A DNA stretch of 64,000 nt from PLA3 sp964592235. Lineage in GTDB: Bacteria > Planctomycetota > Phycisphaerae > UBA1845 > UTPLA1. Positions within the stretch are counted from its first letter, which is position 1; every line of letters starts with the position of its first letter. Under the pieces are notes generated by a model that was given only the letters and a program-made list of their open reading frames with translations, was not told the origin of the DNA and did not search any database. Position numbers and translations under genes: made by a program. This document shows, one piece after another, positions 33,864 through 44,970 of this stretch. The stretch is from the NCBI GenBank assembly GCA_964592235.1, contig CAZQCF010000007.1:74570-138569 (forward strand), written 5' to 3'.

Positions 33864-35916
33864 GCACGTTGACCTGATTCACGCGCGAGCGATCCAGCAC
33901 GCCCGCCAACAGATGCCGCATCGTGTGAAACGCCCACAAATCCAGCGTGTGTTCACCCTCCAGCGGCGAGTGCGCGTGCAATGCCTTCAGAGCGTGCGTC
34001 GCTCCGTCAAACTCCGCGACGACCACGCCGTCATCCAGCACCAGATGGCCGTCCGCCGCGACCAGGCGATACACGCGGCCCTTGATCCGCCCGCGAATCC
34101 ACGGCCCCTGCGCCGATTGCCCGATGACAAACCCATCGCGCGGGGCGGCCTGCTCCCACGATCGTTCGCTGCCGAAGAACGTCGGCTTCTTGATGTACGG
34201 CCCGCCGTACTCGGGGCAGAAGGTGTCGCAATTGCCGCACTCGTTGCAGAAGTCGCTGTAGCAGGCGATTTGCATCGACTCGGTGATTTCAAACCGCCGT
34301 GCGCCGCCATCGCGGTGCGTGAGTTGGTCGTTTCGCGCGGCGCCCTTGAGCGGCGACACGATGAGGTCGTGGTAATCGAAGGCGACTTTGGGCGTGGGGT
34401 AGGTGAAGTTCGCCGCGTTCGGGCAGACCGGCATGCACTTGTCGCAGGTGATGCAGTCAAACGTCTCCAGGTGCGAGTCGATGCGCTTGGGCATTTTGCG
34501 ATTTTGATCGGCGCGATAGCGCGGATCACTACGGGCACCCGCGGCGGCAAGAGTTGTATTCCAAACCGACGATTCGGCAACACTCAATTCAGTTCGAGGC
34601 TCTGCGAGTATTCGCATCACTTCAACTGGCTCGATCAATTGGTCTTCAGGGCCCCTCTTTCGAACTTGCGCGCGATGCAAAATGAATTCGGAGATCGTTC
34701 TCGAGTCCGATTTCTGCATCTGCGATATGAGCCCATCGAGATATCCCTGCATTCTGCCATAGCCTCCGGGGCGCAAGAGATCGGTGCTCACCGTGATTGG
34801 AACAAATCCGCACGCAACTGCGCTCGAAAAATTGGCCGCACTGATCCCCGCGGAAAACGAGATCGGAAAGTCCGCACCCATCGCCCGGCGGAACTCGTCC
34901 GTGAGTGTCATAGTAATGACATGAAGCGGCTGGCCCGACAGGTACATCACCTTGTTGTCCGGCGTGAAGAAATCGCGGTGGTTCAGCACCTCCAGCGTGT
35001 TGCTGAACTTCGCGCCGAACGTCCGCCCGCGCGCCGCGGCGAAGCCCGACAACCGCCGGCAGAGCTGCACGCCCTCGTCAAACGCCAGACCGGTGCGATA
35101 GGCCTCGGGGTTCACGGTCAATTCCGTGTAGCCCAGCACGTCGTGCAGCAAGTGCTCCAGCCGCTCCTTGCCGAGCATCGGCGGATTCATTTTCACAATC
35201 ACGTTGAAGTCGTACTCGCCCATCAGGAATTCGCAGATGCGTTCGATCTCGTCGGCCGGGCATCCGTGAAACGTCGAGAGCGTGATGCTGTCGCTGATGC
35301 GCGCGGGATACTCCAGCTTGCGCGCGGCGGCGAACTCCGCGGGAATCTCCGCGCGAAGCTGTTCCACCATCGGTCGCGCGTCAATCATCGCATCGAGAAA
35401 CCCGCGCACCGCGTCGCCGCGAATGCCCGCAAGGTCGTAACCGACGCTCAAGTCGTACACCACGTCGCCCGCCGGGCCGCGATTGCCCGCCGGGCCGTCC
35501 GGATGCGCATGGCGAAACATGTCAATCAGTATCGCCCCGGCCACGTACTCGCGGATCGACTCGGCGATGCGAAGCTCCTGCGACCACTCGATGTTGTAAC
35601 CCACGTTGGTCATGTCGATGCAGGGACGGCCGATCGTGAGCCGATCGTTCACCTGCACCGTCTTGAGTTCGAGGATGCGCCCGCCGGCGACGTAGCTCAA
35701 CAGGATGTTCTGGGCCATCTGCGTGTGCGGCCCGGCGGCGGGGCCGAGCGGGTTGCCGGCGCGATGCCCGTGAAACGCGACCGACAAATCCGGTCCGTCG
35801 TCCGCCGGCGCGAACCAGCGATTTCGCGGCAGTTCAAAGAGCGCACCCTGCCGCGACGGTTCGAGGTACAACCGTCTTACGAGGTCCGCAAACGGCGCCG
35901 GGACAAGTTCGGCCAT
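33856..35916 (-). CDS. ygfK: YgfK-like flavo/iron-sulfur oxidoreductase subunit, shortened
   Basis: 686 residues from ATG 35916. The N-terminal half is a dihydroorotate-dehydrogenase-like barrel (GNPLGPAAGPHTQMAQN, ELKTVQ, TLSTFHGCPADEIE, KMNPPMLG, KFSNTLEVLNH). Two ferredoxin motifs follow: CITCDKCMPVCPNAANF and CNECGNCDTFCPEYGGPY. E. coli YgfK is over 1000 residues and also has an FAD/NAD(P)H domain, which is missing here, so an electron partner must be separate. It sits with ssnA, mocA and xdhD as in the selenium-dependent hydroxylase cluster. Confidence 0.8.
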   Translation of the reverse strand: MAELVPAPFADLVRRLYLEPSRQGALFELPRNRWFAPADDGPDLSVAFHGHRAGNPLGPAAGPHTQMAQNILLSYVAGGRILELKTVQVNDRLTIGRPCIDMTNVGYNIEWSQELRIAESIREYVAGAILIDMFRHAHPDGPAGNRGPAGDVVYDLSVGYDLAGIRGDAVRGFLDAMIDARPMVEQLRAEIPAEFAAARKLEYPARISDSITLSTFHGCPADEIERICEFLMGEYDFNVIVKMNPPMLGKERLEHLLHDVLGYTELTVNPEAYRTGLAFDEGVQLCRRLSGFAAARGRTFGAKFSNTLEVLNHRDFFTPDNKVMYLSGQPLHVITMTLTDEFRRAMGADFPISFSAGISAANFSSAVACGFVPITVSTDLLRPGGYGRMQGYLDGLISQMQKSDSRTISEFILHRAQVRKRGPEDQLIEPVEVMRILAEPRTELSVAESSVWNTTLAAAGARSDPRYRADQNRKMPKRIDSHLETFDCITCDKCMPVCPNAANFTYPTPKVAFDYHDLIVSPLKGAARNDQLTHRDGGARRFEITESMQIACYSDFCNECGNCDTFCPEYGGPYIKKPTFFGSERSWEQAAPRDGFVIGQSAQGPWIRGRIKGRVYRLVAADGHLVLDDGVVVAEFDGATHALKALHAHSPLEGEHTLDLWAFHTMRHLLAGVLDRSRVNQVNVHE

Positions 35917-35922
35917 GTCGTC

Positions 35923-35966
35923 ATTGTACCACCGGCTCCCACTCTCGGCGTCGATTCCCGTATAAT
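35923..35966. promoter_or_regulatory. Divergent leaderless-type promoters for ygfK and xdhD
   Basis: TACAAT (minus, 35928-35923) lies six bases before the ygfK ATG, and TATAAT (plus, 35961-35966) lies nine bases before the xdhD ATG. Transcripts would start at or next to the start codons, and neither gene has a Shine-Dalgarno site. Confidence 0.5.
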
Positions 35967-35975
35967 CAAAGTGCC

Positions 35976-38645
<2,670 letters not shown>

Positions 38646-38672
38646 GTACACTAAAGATCTGGAGCCATCGAC

Positions 38673-38924
38673 ATGACTTTACTACTCAGTAAACGCATCA
38701 AGAAGGTGATAGAAGAGAAGGTGCGGAGCGGACAATATGAGCGCGCTGAGGATGTTGTGTCCGCTGCCATTGGTAGCCTTATCTCGCAGGAAGACTTCGG
38801 AGACTTCAAGGGGGGCGAACTGAACAAACTATTGGCTGCAGGAGAACGAAGCATTCGACGCGCCGGTACGTTAGATGGTGACGAGGCACTTCGGCGAAGA
38901 CGCGCCAAACGAACGGGCCGTTGA
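38673..38924 (+). CDS. parD: ParD-like antitoxin
   Basis: 83 residues with GGAG upstream. The N-terminus has the ParD/CopG pattern (LLLSKRIKKVIEEKVRSGQYERAEDVVSAAIGSLI), and the C-terminus is basic (ALRRRRAKRTGR). The toxin gene follows at once, with an overlapping TTG start possible at 38921. Such antitoxins bind their own promoter and block the toxin. Confidence 0.8.
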   Translation: MTLLLSKRIKKVIEEKVRSGQYERAEDVVSAAIGSLISQEDFGDFKGGELNKLLAAGERSIRRAGTLDGDEALRRRRAKRTGR

Positions 38925-38926
38925 AC

Positions 38927-39226
38927 ATGAAGTTTCGTATATCCCGCCTTGCAAACAAAGATCTCGAATCAATCTGGCATTACATTGCTTTGGAAAGTCC
39001 AGCTGCCGCAGATCGCGTAGAAGCCTCGCTTCACGAGGCAATGAAGTTGCTCTCTGCATTTCCAGGCATCGGTCACATTCGACGAGATGTCTCAAATCCA
39101 AAGTACCGCTTTTTTGCGGTCTATGATTATCTCATCGCATATCGGCAGCACGGTCGAACAATAATTGTCGTCCGTGTATTGCATGGTCGGCGCGATGTTC
39201 GGCGTTTCTTTGACGGCAAGCGATAA
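38927..39226 (+). CDS. parE: ParE/RelE-family toxin
   Basis: 99 residues from ATG 38927. The core RISRLANKDLESIWHYIALESPAAADRV and the strand pair FFAVYDYLIAYRQHGRTIIVVRVLHGRRD match ParE-type toxins, which act on DNA gyrase or on mRNA depending on the subfamily. The pair parDE lies between xdhD and xdhC, in a module otherwise devoted to molybdenum hydroxylase chemistry. Confidence 0.8.
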   Translation: MKFRISRLANKDLESIWHYIALESPAAADRVEASLHEAMKLLSAFPGIGHIRRDVSNPKYRFFAVYDYLIAYRQHGRTIIVVRVLHGRRDVRRFFDGKR

Positions 39227-39246
39227 TTTACGCAGCGAGGAAGTGA

Positions 39247-40212
39247 ATGAGTGAACTCGCCCCCGTGCTCGATGCCCTGCTCGCCGATCTCGACGCCGGC
39301 CGGCCGGTCGCGCTCTGCACCGTCGTCCGCACGCGTGGCAGCACGCCGCAGGCACCGGGCGCGACCATGCTCGTCCGCGCCGACGGCAAAAGCTTCGGCA
39401 CCCTCGGCGGTGGCTGCGTCGAGGCCGAGGTGCGCAAACGCGCCTTTGAAATGCTCCGCGCCGACCAGAGCGGCCTGCTCGATTTCACGCTCGATCACGA
39501 CTACGGCTGGGACGACGGCCTCATCTGCGGTGGGCGCATGTTCATCGGTGTCATGCCGTTGTCGCGCGAAACCGATGCCGCGCCCTACCGCGCCGCCCTC
39601 GCCGCCACGCGCGCCCGTCAGCCGGCGACGTTTCCCATCGTCATCGAGAGTGCGGCCAATTGGGATTCGCAATCTCGCCGCGAACGGTACACCGTGCATC
39701 TCGAAGTGCCGCCGACGCTGCTCATCGCCGGGGCGGGTCACGTCGGTCAGGCGCTGGCCAGGCTGGCGGTCGATCTGGATTTTCACGTCGTCGTCATTGA
39801 TGACCGGGCCGACTACGCCTCGCGCGAGCGATTCGGCCCGCGCGTGGAACTGGTGGTCGACGACATTGCCGCCGCGTTGCGAACCCGCGCGATCGACCCG
39901 GGCTGCTACGTCGTGATCGTCACGCGCGGCCATCAGAACGACGAAAAGGCGCTCGATGCTGTCATTCGCTCGTCGGCCGGTTACATCGGCCTGATCGGCA
40001 GCAGGAGAAAGAGTCGACTGATTCTCGACGATTTGCGCGCGACGGGCGTTCCGGACGATCTGCTTTCGCGCGTGCATACGCCGATCGGCCTGCCCATCAA
40101 CGCGGTGACGGTTCCGGAAATCGCAGTCAGCATCGCGGCGCAGCTTGTGCAGGTGCGGCGGACCCAGTTACCGGCGCTGGTCGAAGGGCCGGTTGAGGAT
40201 ATTGGCGATTGA
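39247..40212 (+). CDS. xdhC: XdhC-family molybdenum cofactor insertion protein
   Basis: 321 residues; GAGGAAG lies upstream of ATG 39247. The N-terminal XdhC/CoxI domain (VVRTRGSTPQAPGATMLVRADG, GTLGGGCVEAEV) joins a Rossmann C-terminal domain (LLIAGAGHVGQALARLA, YIGLIGSRRKS). XdhC binds and sulfurates molybdopterin and inserts it into xanthine dehydrogenase, so it could serve both xdhD and the three-subunit enzyme encoded at 40701-44559. Confidence 0.92.
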   Translation: MSELAPVLDALLADLDAGRPVALCTVVRTRGSTPQAPGATMLVRADGKSFGTLGGGCVEAEVRKRAFEMLRADQSGLLDFTLDHDYGWDDGLICGGRMFIGVMPLSRETDAAPYRAALAATRARQPATFPIVIESAANWDSQSRRERYTVHLEVPPTLLIAGAGHVGQALARLAVDLDFHVVVIDDRADYASRERFGPRVELVVDDIAAALRTRAIDPGCYVVIVTRGHQNDEKALDAVIRSSAGYIGLIGSRRKSRLILDDLRATGVPDDLLSRVHTPIGLPINAVTVPEIAVSIAAQLVQVRRTQLPALVEGPVEDIGD

Positions 40213-40217
40213 TGCGT

Positions 40218-40223
40218 TATAAT
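40218..40223 (+). promoter_or_regulatory. -10 box of hicBA
   Basis: TATAAT with TTGAGG 19 bases upstream (40193-40198), just after xdhC and 32 bases before the hicB ATG. Confidence 0.45.
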
Positions 40224-40254
40224 GTTTCTTGATCGGCGCGAGGGAGTCGTGTTT

Positions 40255-40467
40255 ATGAAGTTTCGCGTATTGATTGAGCAGGATGAAGACGGCAAGTTCG
40301 TGGCCAGTTGCCCGACGCTGCCCGGTTGTTGGAGTCAGGGCGAAACGCGCGAAGAAGCCCGGCAGCAAATGGCTGATGCGATCGCCGGTTATCTTGAGAG
40401 CCTCAAGAAGCATGGCGATCCAATACCGCTGCCGATTACCGAAGAGATCATCGAGGTTCAGGCTTGA
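40255..40467 (+). CDS. hicB: HicB-type antitoxin
   Basis: 70 residues from ATG 40255. The sequence MKFRVLIEQDEDGKFVASCP, LPGCWSQGETREEARQQM and the C-terminal strand are the partial RNase H fold of HicB. No DNA-binding tail is visible, so it is the short type. Its stop overlaps the TTG start of hicA. Confidence 0.85.
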   Translation: MKFRVLIEQDEDGKFVASCPTLPGCWSQGETREEARQQMADAIAGYLESLKKHGDPIPLPITEEIIEVQA

Positions 40468-40688
40468 GCAAGCTACCCGTCCTGTCCGGCAGGGATGTTG
40501 TTCGGGCCTTTGAAAAAGCCGGGTATTCCGTCAATCATCAATCCGGCAGCCACATCATCCTGCGGCGCAATCAGCCGCCACATCGACATTTATCTGTTCC
40601 AAACCATCGGGAAGTCGCCAAAGGGACCCTGCGCGGGTTAATCCGCGATGCCGGGCTAAGCTTGGACGAGTTTCTGAAACTACTCTGA
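40464..40688 (+). CDS. hicA: HicA-type mRNA interferase toxin
   Basis: 74 residues; the start is TTG at 40464, overlapping hicB, and no ATG fits. The double-stranded-RNA-binding fold of HicA is clear (SGRDVVRAFEKAGYSVNHQSGSHIILRR), including the catalytic His in GSHIIL. The toxin is expected to cleave mRNA until HicB binds it. The order hicB-hicA is reversed relative to the classical hicAB arrangement. Confidence 0.85.
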   Translation: MSKLPVLSGRDVVRAFEKAGYSVNHQSGSHIILRRNQPPHRHLSVPNHREVAKGTLRGLIRDAGLSLDEFLKLL

Positions 40689-40700
40689 TGGAGAAATGCA

Positions 40701-41735
40701 TCAGGCTTGAATGGTCAGGTGAAAAAAGATCAATCGTGCCAGCACGCGGCGGCGATAAGCGGCGGTCGATCGCATGTCGTCAATCGGCGAAATATCAGAG
40801 GACAGGATCGACTCGATTTCAGCGGGACTCGTGAAGGTCCGGCCCGCGTCCAGCGCCGCCTCCAGCGATTTGCACCGTACGACCGTCGGCGCGACGCTGT
40901 TCGCGACGACGCGCCATGCGCACACTCCGTCAATCGCACCGGGCACCCGCTCGCCCGCCACGGCGGATCTTCGACTCGCGCTCGGGGCTGCGATTGGTTG
41001 ACCACTGGTCACTGACAACTGACCACTGACCACTACCCTCCTCACCATCGCAACGCCGACTTTCGTAATCGCCTGCGCCCGCCGCGCGCCGACTTTGTGG
41101 AACCATTGCATATCCCACGCCGGCGGCGGCAGTCGAATCGACACGATTAACTCGTCGGCCGCGCGCACGCTGCGACGATATCCCGTATAGTACTCGTCCA
41201 GCCGCACTTCGCGCCGGCCGCGAACCGATGCGAGTGTCACCATCGCGTCATACGCCATCAGGACCGGCACGCCGTCGGCCGCCGGTGAACCGTTGCCGAT
41301 GTTCCCCGCCCAGGTGCCGCGCGTCTGAATCTGCACCGCGCCGACCTGCCGCGCCGCCTCGGCCAACAAGGGATACGCCGCCGCCGCCTCGCGCGATTGC
41401 ATCACATCCCAGTACGTCGTCAGCCCGCCGAGTTCCAGCCATTTGCCAGAACCTGCGTCAGCTGTGGCACCGGCGTCTCGCCGGTGATCGACGGGCGGGA
41501 CGCCCATACCACCCGACCCCTGGTTGAAGGAACCGCCCATGACATTCCACTTCAACGTCGCCAGCTCGCGCACGCGCGACAAATCCATCAGCGTCAGTCC
41601 ATCCTTCGCGCGATGATGCCACGACACCATCACGTCCGTGCCGCCGGCGATCGGCGTCACCGGCTCCCCGCGCGACGCCGACTCCGCCAGCATTGCCAGC
41701 GCCTCGTCCAATCCTCGCGGCGACAGCACCTTCAC
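40701..41735 (-). CDS. FAD-binding subunit of a xanthine dehydrogenase-type enzyme
   Basis: 344 residues from GTG 41735, which overlaps the stop of the [2Fe-2S] gene (GTGA). It has the CoxM/XdhB FAD motifs TPIAGGTDVMV and the T-W-A-G-N-I-G-N-G-S-P loop. Two in-frame low-complexity inserts are visible: GGMGVPPVDHRRDAGATAD near residue 75 and VVSGQLSVTSGQPIAAPS near residue 225, both derived from dispersed repeats. It passes electrons from the iron-sulfur subunit to an acceptor. Confidence 0.85.
   Translation of the reverse strand: MKVLSPRGLDEALAMLAESASRGEPVTPIAGGTDVMVSWHHRAKDGLTLMDLSRVRELATLKWNVMGGSFNQGSGGMGVPPVDHRRDAGATADAGSGKWLELGGLTTYWDVMQSREAAAAYPLLAEAARQVGAVQIQTRGTWAGNIGNGSPAADGVPVLMAYDAMVTLASVRGRREVRLDEYYTGYRRSVRAADELIVSIRLPPPAWDMQWFHKVGARRAQAITKVGVAMVRRVVVSGQLSVTSGQPIAAPSASRRSAVAGERVPGAIDGVCAWRVVANSVAPTVVRCKSLEAALDAGRTFTSPAEIESILSSDISPIDDMRSTAAYRRRVLARLIFFHLTIQA
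41000..41034. repeat. GGTCAGTGG-type tandem repeat in the FAD-subunit gene
   Basis: Plus strand GACCACTGGTCACTGACAAC continues into ACTGACCAC; on the coding strand it encodes VVSGQLSVTSGQ. I recognise this kind of (AGTGGTCAGTGG)n tract as a dispersed element, but cannot check the rest of this genome. Confidence 0.7.
41464..41514. repeat. GGTGVPPV-type repeats, convergent pair
   Basis: GTGGCACCGGCGTCTCGCC at 41464-41482 and the inverse of GGGTGGTATGGGCGTCCCGC at 41491-41514 lie in opposite directions inside the FAD-subunit gene and encode GGMGVPPVDH and DAGATAD. Confidence 0.75.
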
Positions 41736-42253
41736 GATCGCTTCCCCCCGCGCAGCTTCAACGCCGCTTCGGCGCCCGCCACCACGCCGTCGTACCCCGT
41801 GCAGCGGCACAGGTTGCCGCTCAAGTACTCCCGCAAATCGACATTCGACGCAATCTCCGGCCGCTCCAGCAGCCAGCGAATGCTCATCACGATGCCCGGC
41901 GTGCAGGCGCCGCATTGCGATGTGCCCGTCACGTTCAACGCGCTCGCCACGTCCGTCGCCACGCTCTCCACCGTCGTCACAGCTCGTCCGGCCGCCTGGA
42001 ACGCCGGCACGAGGCACGAGTTCACCAGAAGTCCGTCCAAGATGACGCTGCACGCGCCGCACTCACCCTCGCCGCACCCTTCCTTTGTCCCCGGGCAGGC
42101 GCAGTCATATCGCAGCACGTCGAGCAGCCGTGCATCAAGCGGCACCCGCCGCGAGACCGGCGCGCCATTCAGCGTGAACGACAAATCGAACGTCTCCATC
42201 GCGCCGGATTCACCTGCGCCGGGGCCGGCGCGATCGTTCGTGGGGTTCGCCAT
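41732..42253 (-). CDS. [2Fe-2S] subunit of a xanthine dehydrogenase-type enzyme
   Basis: 173 residues from ATG 42253 (MANPTND), or 155 from METFDLSF at 42199. First cluster: CPGTKEGCGEGECGACSV followed by NSC; second cluster: QCGACTPG and LCRCTGY. The second site has Ala where most have Phe (QCGFCTPG). It sits between the large and FAD subunits, with overlapping stops and starts on both sides. Confidence 0.9.
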   Translation of the reverse strand: MANPTNDRAGPGAGESGAMETFDLSFTLNGAPVSRRVPLDARLLDVLRYDCACPGTKEGCGEGECGACSVILDGLLVNSCLVPAFQAAGRAVTTVESVATDVASALNVTGTSQCGACTPGIVMSIRWLLERPEIASNVDLREYLSGNLCRCTGYDGVVAGAEAALKLRGGKRS

Positions 42254-42255
42254 CG

Positions 42256-44559
42256 TCAACGACCCTCCAGCAGCGCCATCAATCGCTCGGGCGTCAACGG
42301 TATCTCGTTCCCTTCGATGCCCAGCGCATCGCACACCGCGTTCAGGATGGCCGGGGCGGGGCCGTCCATCGGCAGTTCGCCGATTCCCTTGGCCCCCTGC
42401 GGCCCGAACGGGGACGGCGACTCCTCAAAAAAGACGCGAATCGGCGGCAGATCGGCACACGCGGGGATGACATAATTCGTCATTTGACAATTCTTCATGA
42501 CGCCGTCGTCCAGTACGACTTCTTCATACAACGCCCAGCCGATGCCCTGCACCACGCCGCCTTGAATCTGGCCGCGCGCCAGCGTCGGATTCAAGACCCG
42601 CCCGACCTCCTGCCTCGCGACAAAATCCGTCACGCGCACGGCGTAAGTGCGCAAGTCCACCTCCACTTCGGCGACGTACGTCCCCCACGAGTACGCCGCA
42701 TAGGCATCGCCGCGATAGGTCTTGTCATCCCATTGAATGTGCGCGGGCTTCTCATACTTGCCGCGGCCGATCAAACGCCGCCCCGGATTCGCCGCGTGCC
42801 ACGCGCGGATCGCGCTGCAGGTGGTGGCATGGGTGGCATGGGCGTCACGCCCGTCGACCTCCAAAAGTGTGGCATGGGCGTCTCGCCCGTCGGCCTTGGC
42901 GTCAGTGCTTCTAAATTGCTGGAGCAAATCATCGCACGCGGCCTCGATCAGCTTCCCCACCACCATCGCCGTGCGGCTCGCCACCGTCGGCCCGCTGTTC
43001 GGCACCCGACTCGTATCCGGCGTCGCCACGCGCACCTGCTCGGCCGGCAGCCCCAGTCTCCCCGCCGCGATCTGCGAGAGAATCGTCGACGTCCCCTGCC
43101 CCATGTCGGTTTGAGCGGTCAATACTTCCACGCGGCCGTCAGCGTGTCCTTCGACCCACACCTCCGACGCCAGATACGTTTCGCCGCCGCCGGTGAAACC
43201 CGAACCGTGATGAAACGTCGCGAAGCCGATCCCGCGCCGCAGGTACGGGTGCGCCCCTGCGCCGCTATTCATTCCTGCATGTTGCTTTCGGCGCTCGTGA
43301 TACTGGGCGTCGCGCAGCGCTGCGTCCATCAACGACGGCAGGTCCACGCCATCGCTCACCACCTGCCCCGTCGCCAGCGTCTGGCCGTCGCGCACCAGAT
43401 TCCGCCGGCGCAGATCCACCGGCGACATTCCCAAACGCCGCGCGATCACGTCCATGTGCCGCTCGATCGCGAACATCGTCTGCGGCGCGCCAAACCCCCG
43501 AAACGCCCCATACGGCACGCTGTTCGTCAAGCGCGCCTCGCCGACCACGCGAATATTCTCACACGCATAAGGCCCCGCCGCGTGAATGCAGCCGCGACTC
43601 AACACCACCGGCGACAGCGTCACGTAGGCCCCGCCATCCAGCACGACGTCTATATCCATCGCCAGCAGTTTGCCGCCGGCATCCACCGCCGTGCGATGTC
43701 GCACCACGCCGGGATGGCGCTTGGTCGTGGCCGCCATATCTTCCTGGCGGTCGTACACGATCTTCACCGGCGCGCCGGCCTTCTCCGCCAGCAGCGCCGC
43801 GTGAATCGCCAGGTTGGATGGAAAATCTTCCTTGCCGCCGAAGCCCCCGCCGACCGGCGCCTGGATCACCCGAAACGCCTCGCGCGGCCGATTGAAAAAA
43901 TACGCCAGCGAATCGACGACATAATACGGGCACTGCATCGACCCGCGCACCACGAGCCGCCCATCCTCCTGCCACGCCACCATCCCCTGCGTTTCGAGAT
44001 AGACATGCTCCTGCGCGCCGGTCGCATAGCGACTCTCGACGACGTTCGCCGCCGATGCGAACACCGCGGCCCAGTCGGCCTCGCGCCCAATCTCACCCGC
44101 GCCCTTGCGAATCTCCAGCCGCTTCAGCACGTTGTCCGATCCATGCTGAAGCAGCTCCGGCGTGAGGGGCATGTCCGGGCGCAACACCACCGGCAACGGC
44201 TCGACCTCCACGCGCACCGCTCGCAACGCATCCCGCAACTTGTGAATCGACCGATGCGCGATCAGCACCACCGGCTCATGTTTGTGCCGAAACTCACTCG
44301 CCGCCAGTGCCGGCTGATCGGCCTCGATGAGCTTGATCGCGTTGCGCCCCGCGGGGATATCCCGATGATCGACGATCACGAACTCCGACCAGTTGATCGA
44401 CGGATCGAAGACGACGCGCTGAATCCGCCCCCGCGCGATCGGCGTGCGAATCGTCCCGCCGTGCAACACACCGGGAATCGCCACGTCGTCCACGTACGCG
44501 GCCCGGCCGGTCAGCTTGTCCAGCCCATCGACCCGCGGAATGTCAGCACCGACGCTCAT
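42256..44559 (-). CDS. Molybdopterin-binding large subunit, xanthine dehydrogenase family
   Basis: 767 residues from ATG 44559, chosen because GAGGAA precedes it; a GTG at 44634 gives a basic extension. Motifs: GGGFGGKEDF, YGAFRGFGAPQ, TAQTDMGQGT and AKGIGE with the catalytic Glu. An in-frame repeat insert, DGRDAHATLLEVDGRDAHAT, sits between LLQQFRSTDAK and CSAIRAWHA. The subunit hydroxylates a purine or related heterocycle. Operon order is large, [2Fe-2S], FAD. Confidence 0.88.
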   Translation of the reverse strand: MSVGADIPRVDGLDKLTGRAAYVDDVAIPGVLHGGTIRTPIARGRIQRVVFDPSINWSEFVIVDHRDIPAGRNAIKLIEADQPALAASEFRHKHEPVVLIAHRSIHKLRDALRAVRVEVEPLPVVLRPDMPLTPELLQHGSDNVLKRLEIRKGAGEIGREADWAAVFASAANVVESRYATGAQEHVYLETQGMVAWQEDGRLVVRGSMQCPYYVVDSLAYFFNRPREAFRVIQAPVGGGFGGKEDFPSNLAIHAALLAEKAGAPVKIVYDRQEDMAATTKRHPGVVRHRTAVDAGGKLLAMDIDVVLDGGAYVTLSPVVLSRGCIHAAGPYACENIRVVGEARLTNSVPYGAFRGFGAPQTMFAIERHMDVIARRLGMSPVDLRRRNLVRDGQTLATGQVVSDGVDLPSLMDAALRDAQYHERRKQHAGMNSGAGAHPYLRRGIGFATFHHGSGFTGGGETYLASEVWVEGHADGRVEVLTAQTDMGQGTSTILSQIAAGRLGLPAEQVRVATPDTSRVPNSGPTVASRTAMVVGKLIEAACDDLLQQFRSTDAKADGRDAHATLLEVDGRDAHATHATTCSAIRAWHAANPGRRLIGRGKYEKPAHIQWDDKTYRGDAYAAYSWGTYVAEVEVDLRTYAVRVTDFVARQEVGRVLNPTLARGQIQGGVVQGIGWALYEEVVLDDGVMKNCQMTNYVIPACADLPPIRVFFEESPSPFGPQGAKGIGELPMDGPAPAILNAVCDALGIEGNEIPLTPERLMALLEGR
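42821..42892. repeat. GGTGVPPV-type repeats in the large-subunit gene
   Basis: GGCATGGGTGGCATGGGCGT at about 42827-42846 and GTGGCATGGGCGTCTCGCCC at 42869-42888 belong to the same family. The coding strand reads DGRDAHAT twice. Confidence 0.75.
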
Positions 44560-44775
44560 GAATTCCTCAAACTGCCCAGCAGCCTCGACCCTCGCGGGCG
44601 CGTTTCGCCGGCGCTGCCGCTGAACAGGAATCACGCCCAGGCCGTTGGAAAGTATACCGATCCACGCGCCGTCATGCGACGCTGCGACCCCGCGGCCTCG
44701 CCGGATCGCGCTGCGGACAAAGTAGCCGACGGCCGCATCCGGCCGATAGAATACTCAACGTCGAGGAGATCGCTT

Positions 44776-44970
44776 ATGGCCCGTCGATGCATTGCACTGT
44801 CCGTGTTGGTCGCCGTGTTGGCTGGGGTCGCGCCCGCCTGCGTGCAGCAGGAGCGCGAGCCGGAGAAGAACCGCGTCAAGGTCCGCGCCCCGTTCACGAA
44901 GGTCGACGTCGAATGGGAGCGCGACGAGGACGAGCCGAAGACCGACGTCGACGTGGACGTGGACGATTGA
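44776..44970 (+). CDS. Small lipoprotein with acidic tail
   Basis: 64 residues; GAGGAG lies before ATG 44776 and a TAGAAT box at 44747-44752. A signal peptide ending GVAPAC (lipobox) is followed by a charged domain and a tail TDVDVDVDD with alternating Asp. The stop codon overlaps the TTG start of uvrA, so it is translationally coupled to a DNA repair gene. A calcium- or metal-binding tail is possible; function unknown. Confidence 0.65.
   Translation: MARRCIALSVLVAVLAGVAPACVQQEREPEKNRVKVRAPFTKVDVEWERDEDEPKTDVDVDVDD

Noticed and set aside
42484..44970. 828-aa plus-strand ORF over the hydroxylase large subunit
   Set aside because: Only its last 64 codons (the small lipoprotein) are real; the rest is antisense to the molybdopterin subunit.
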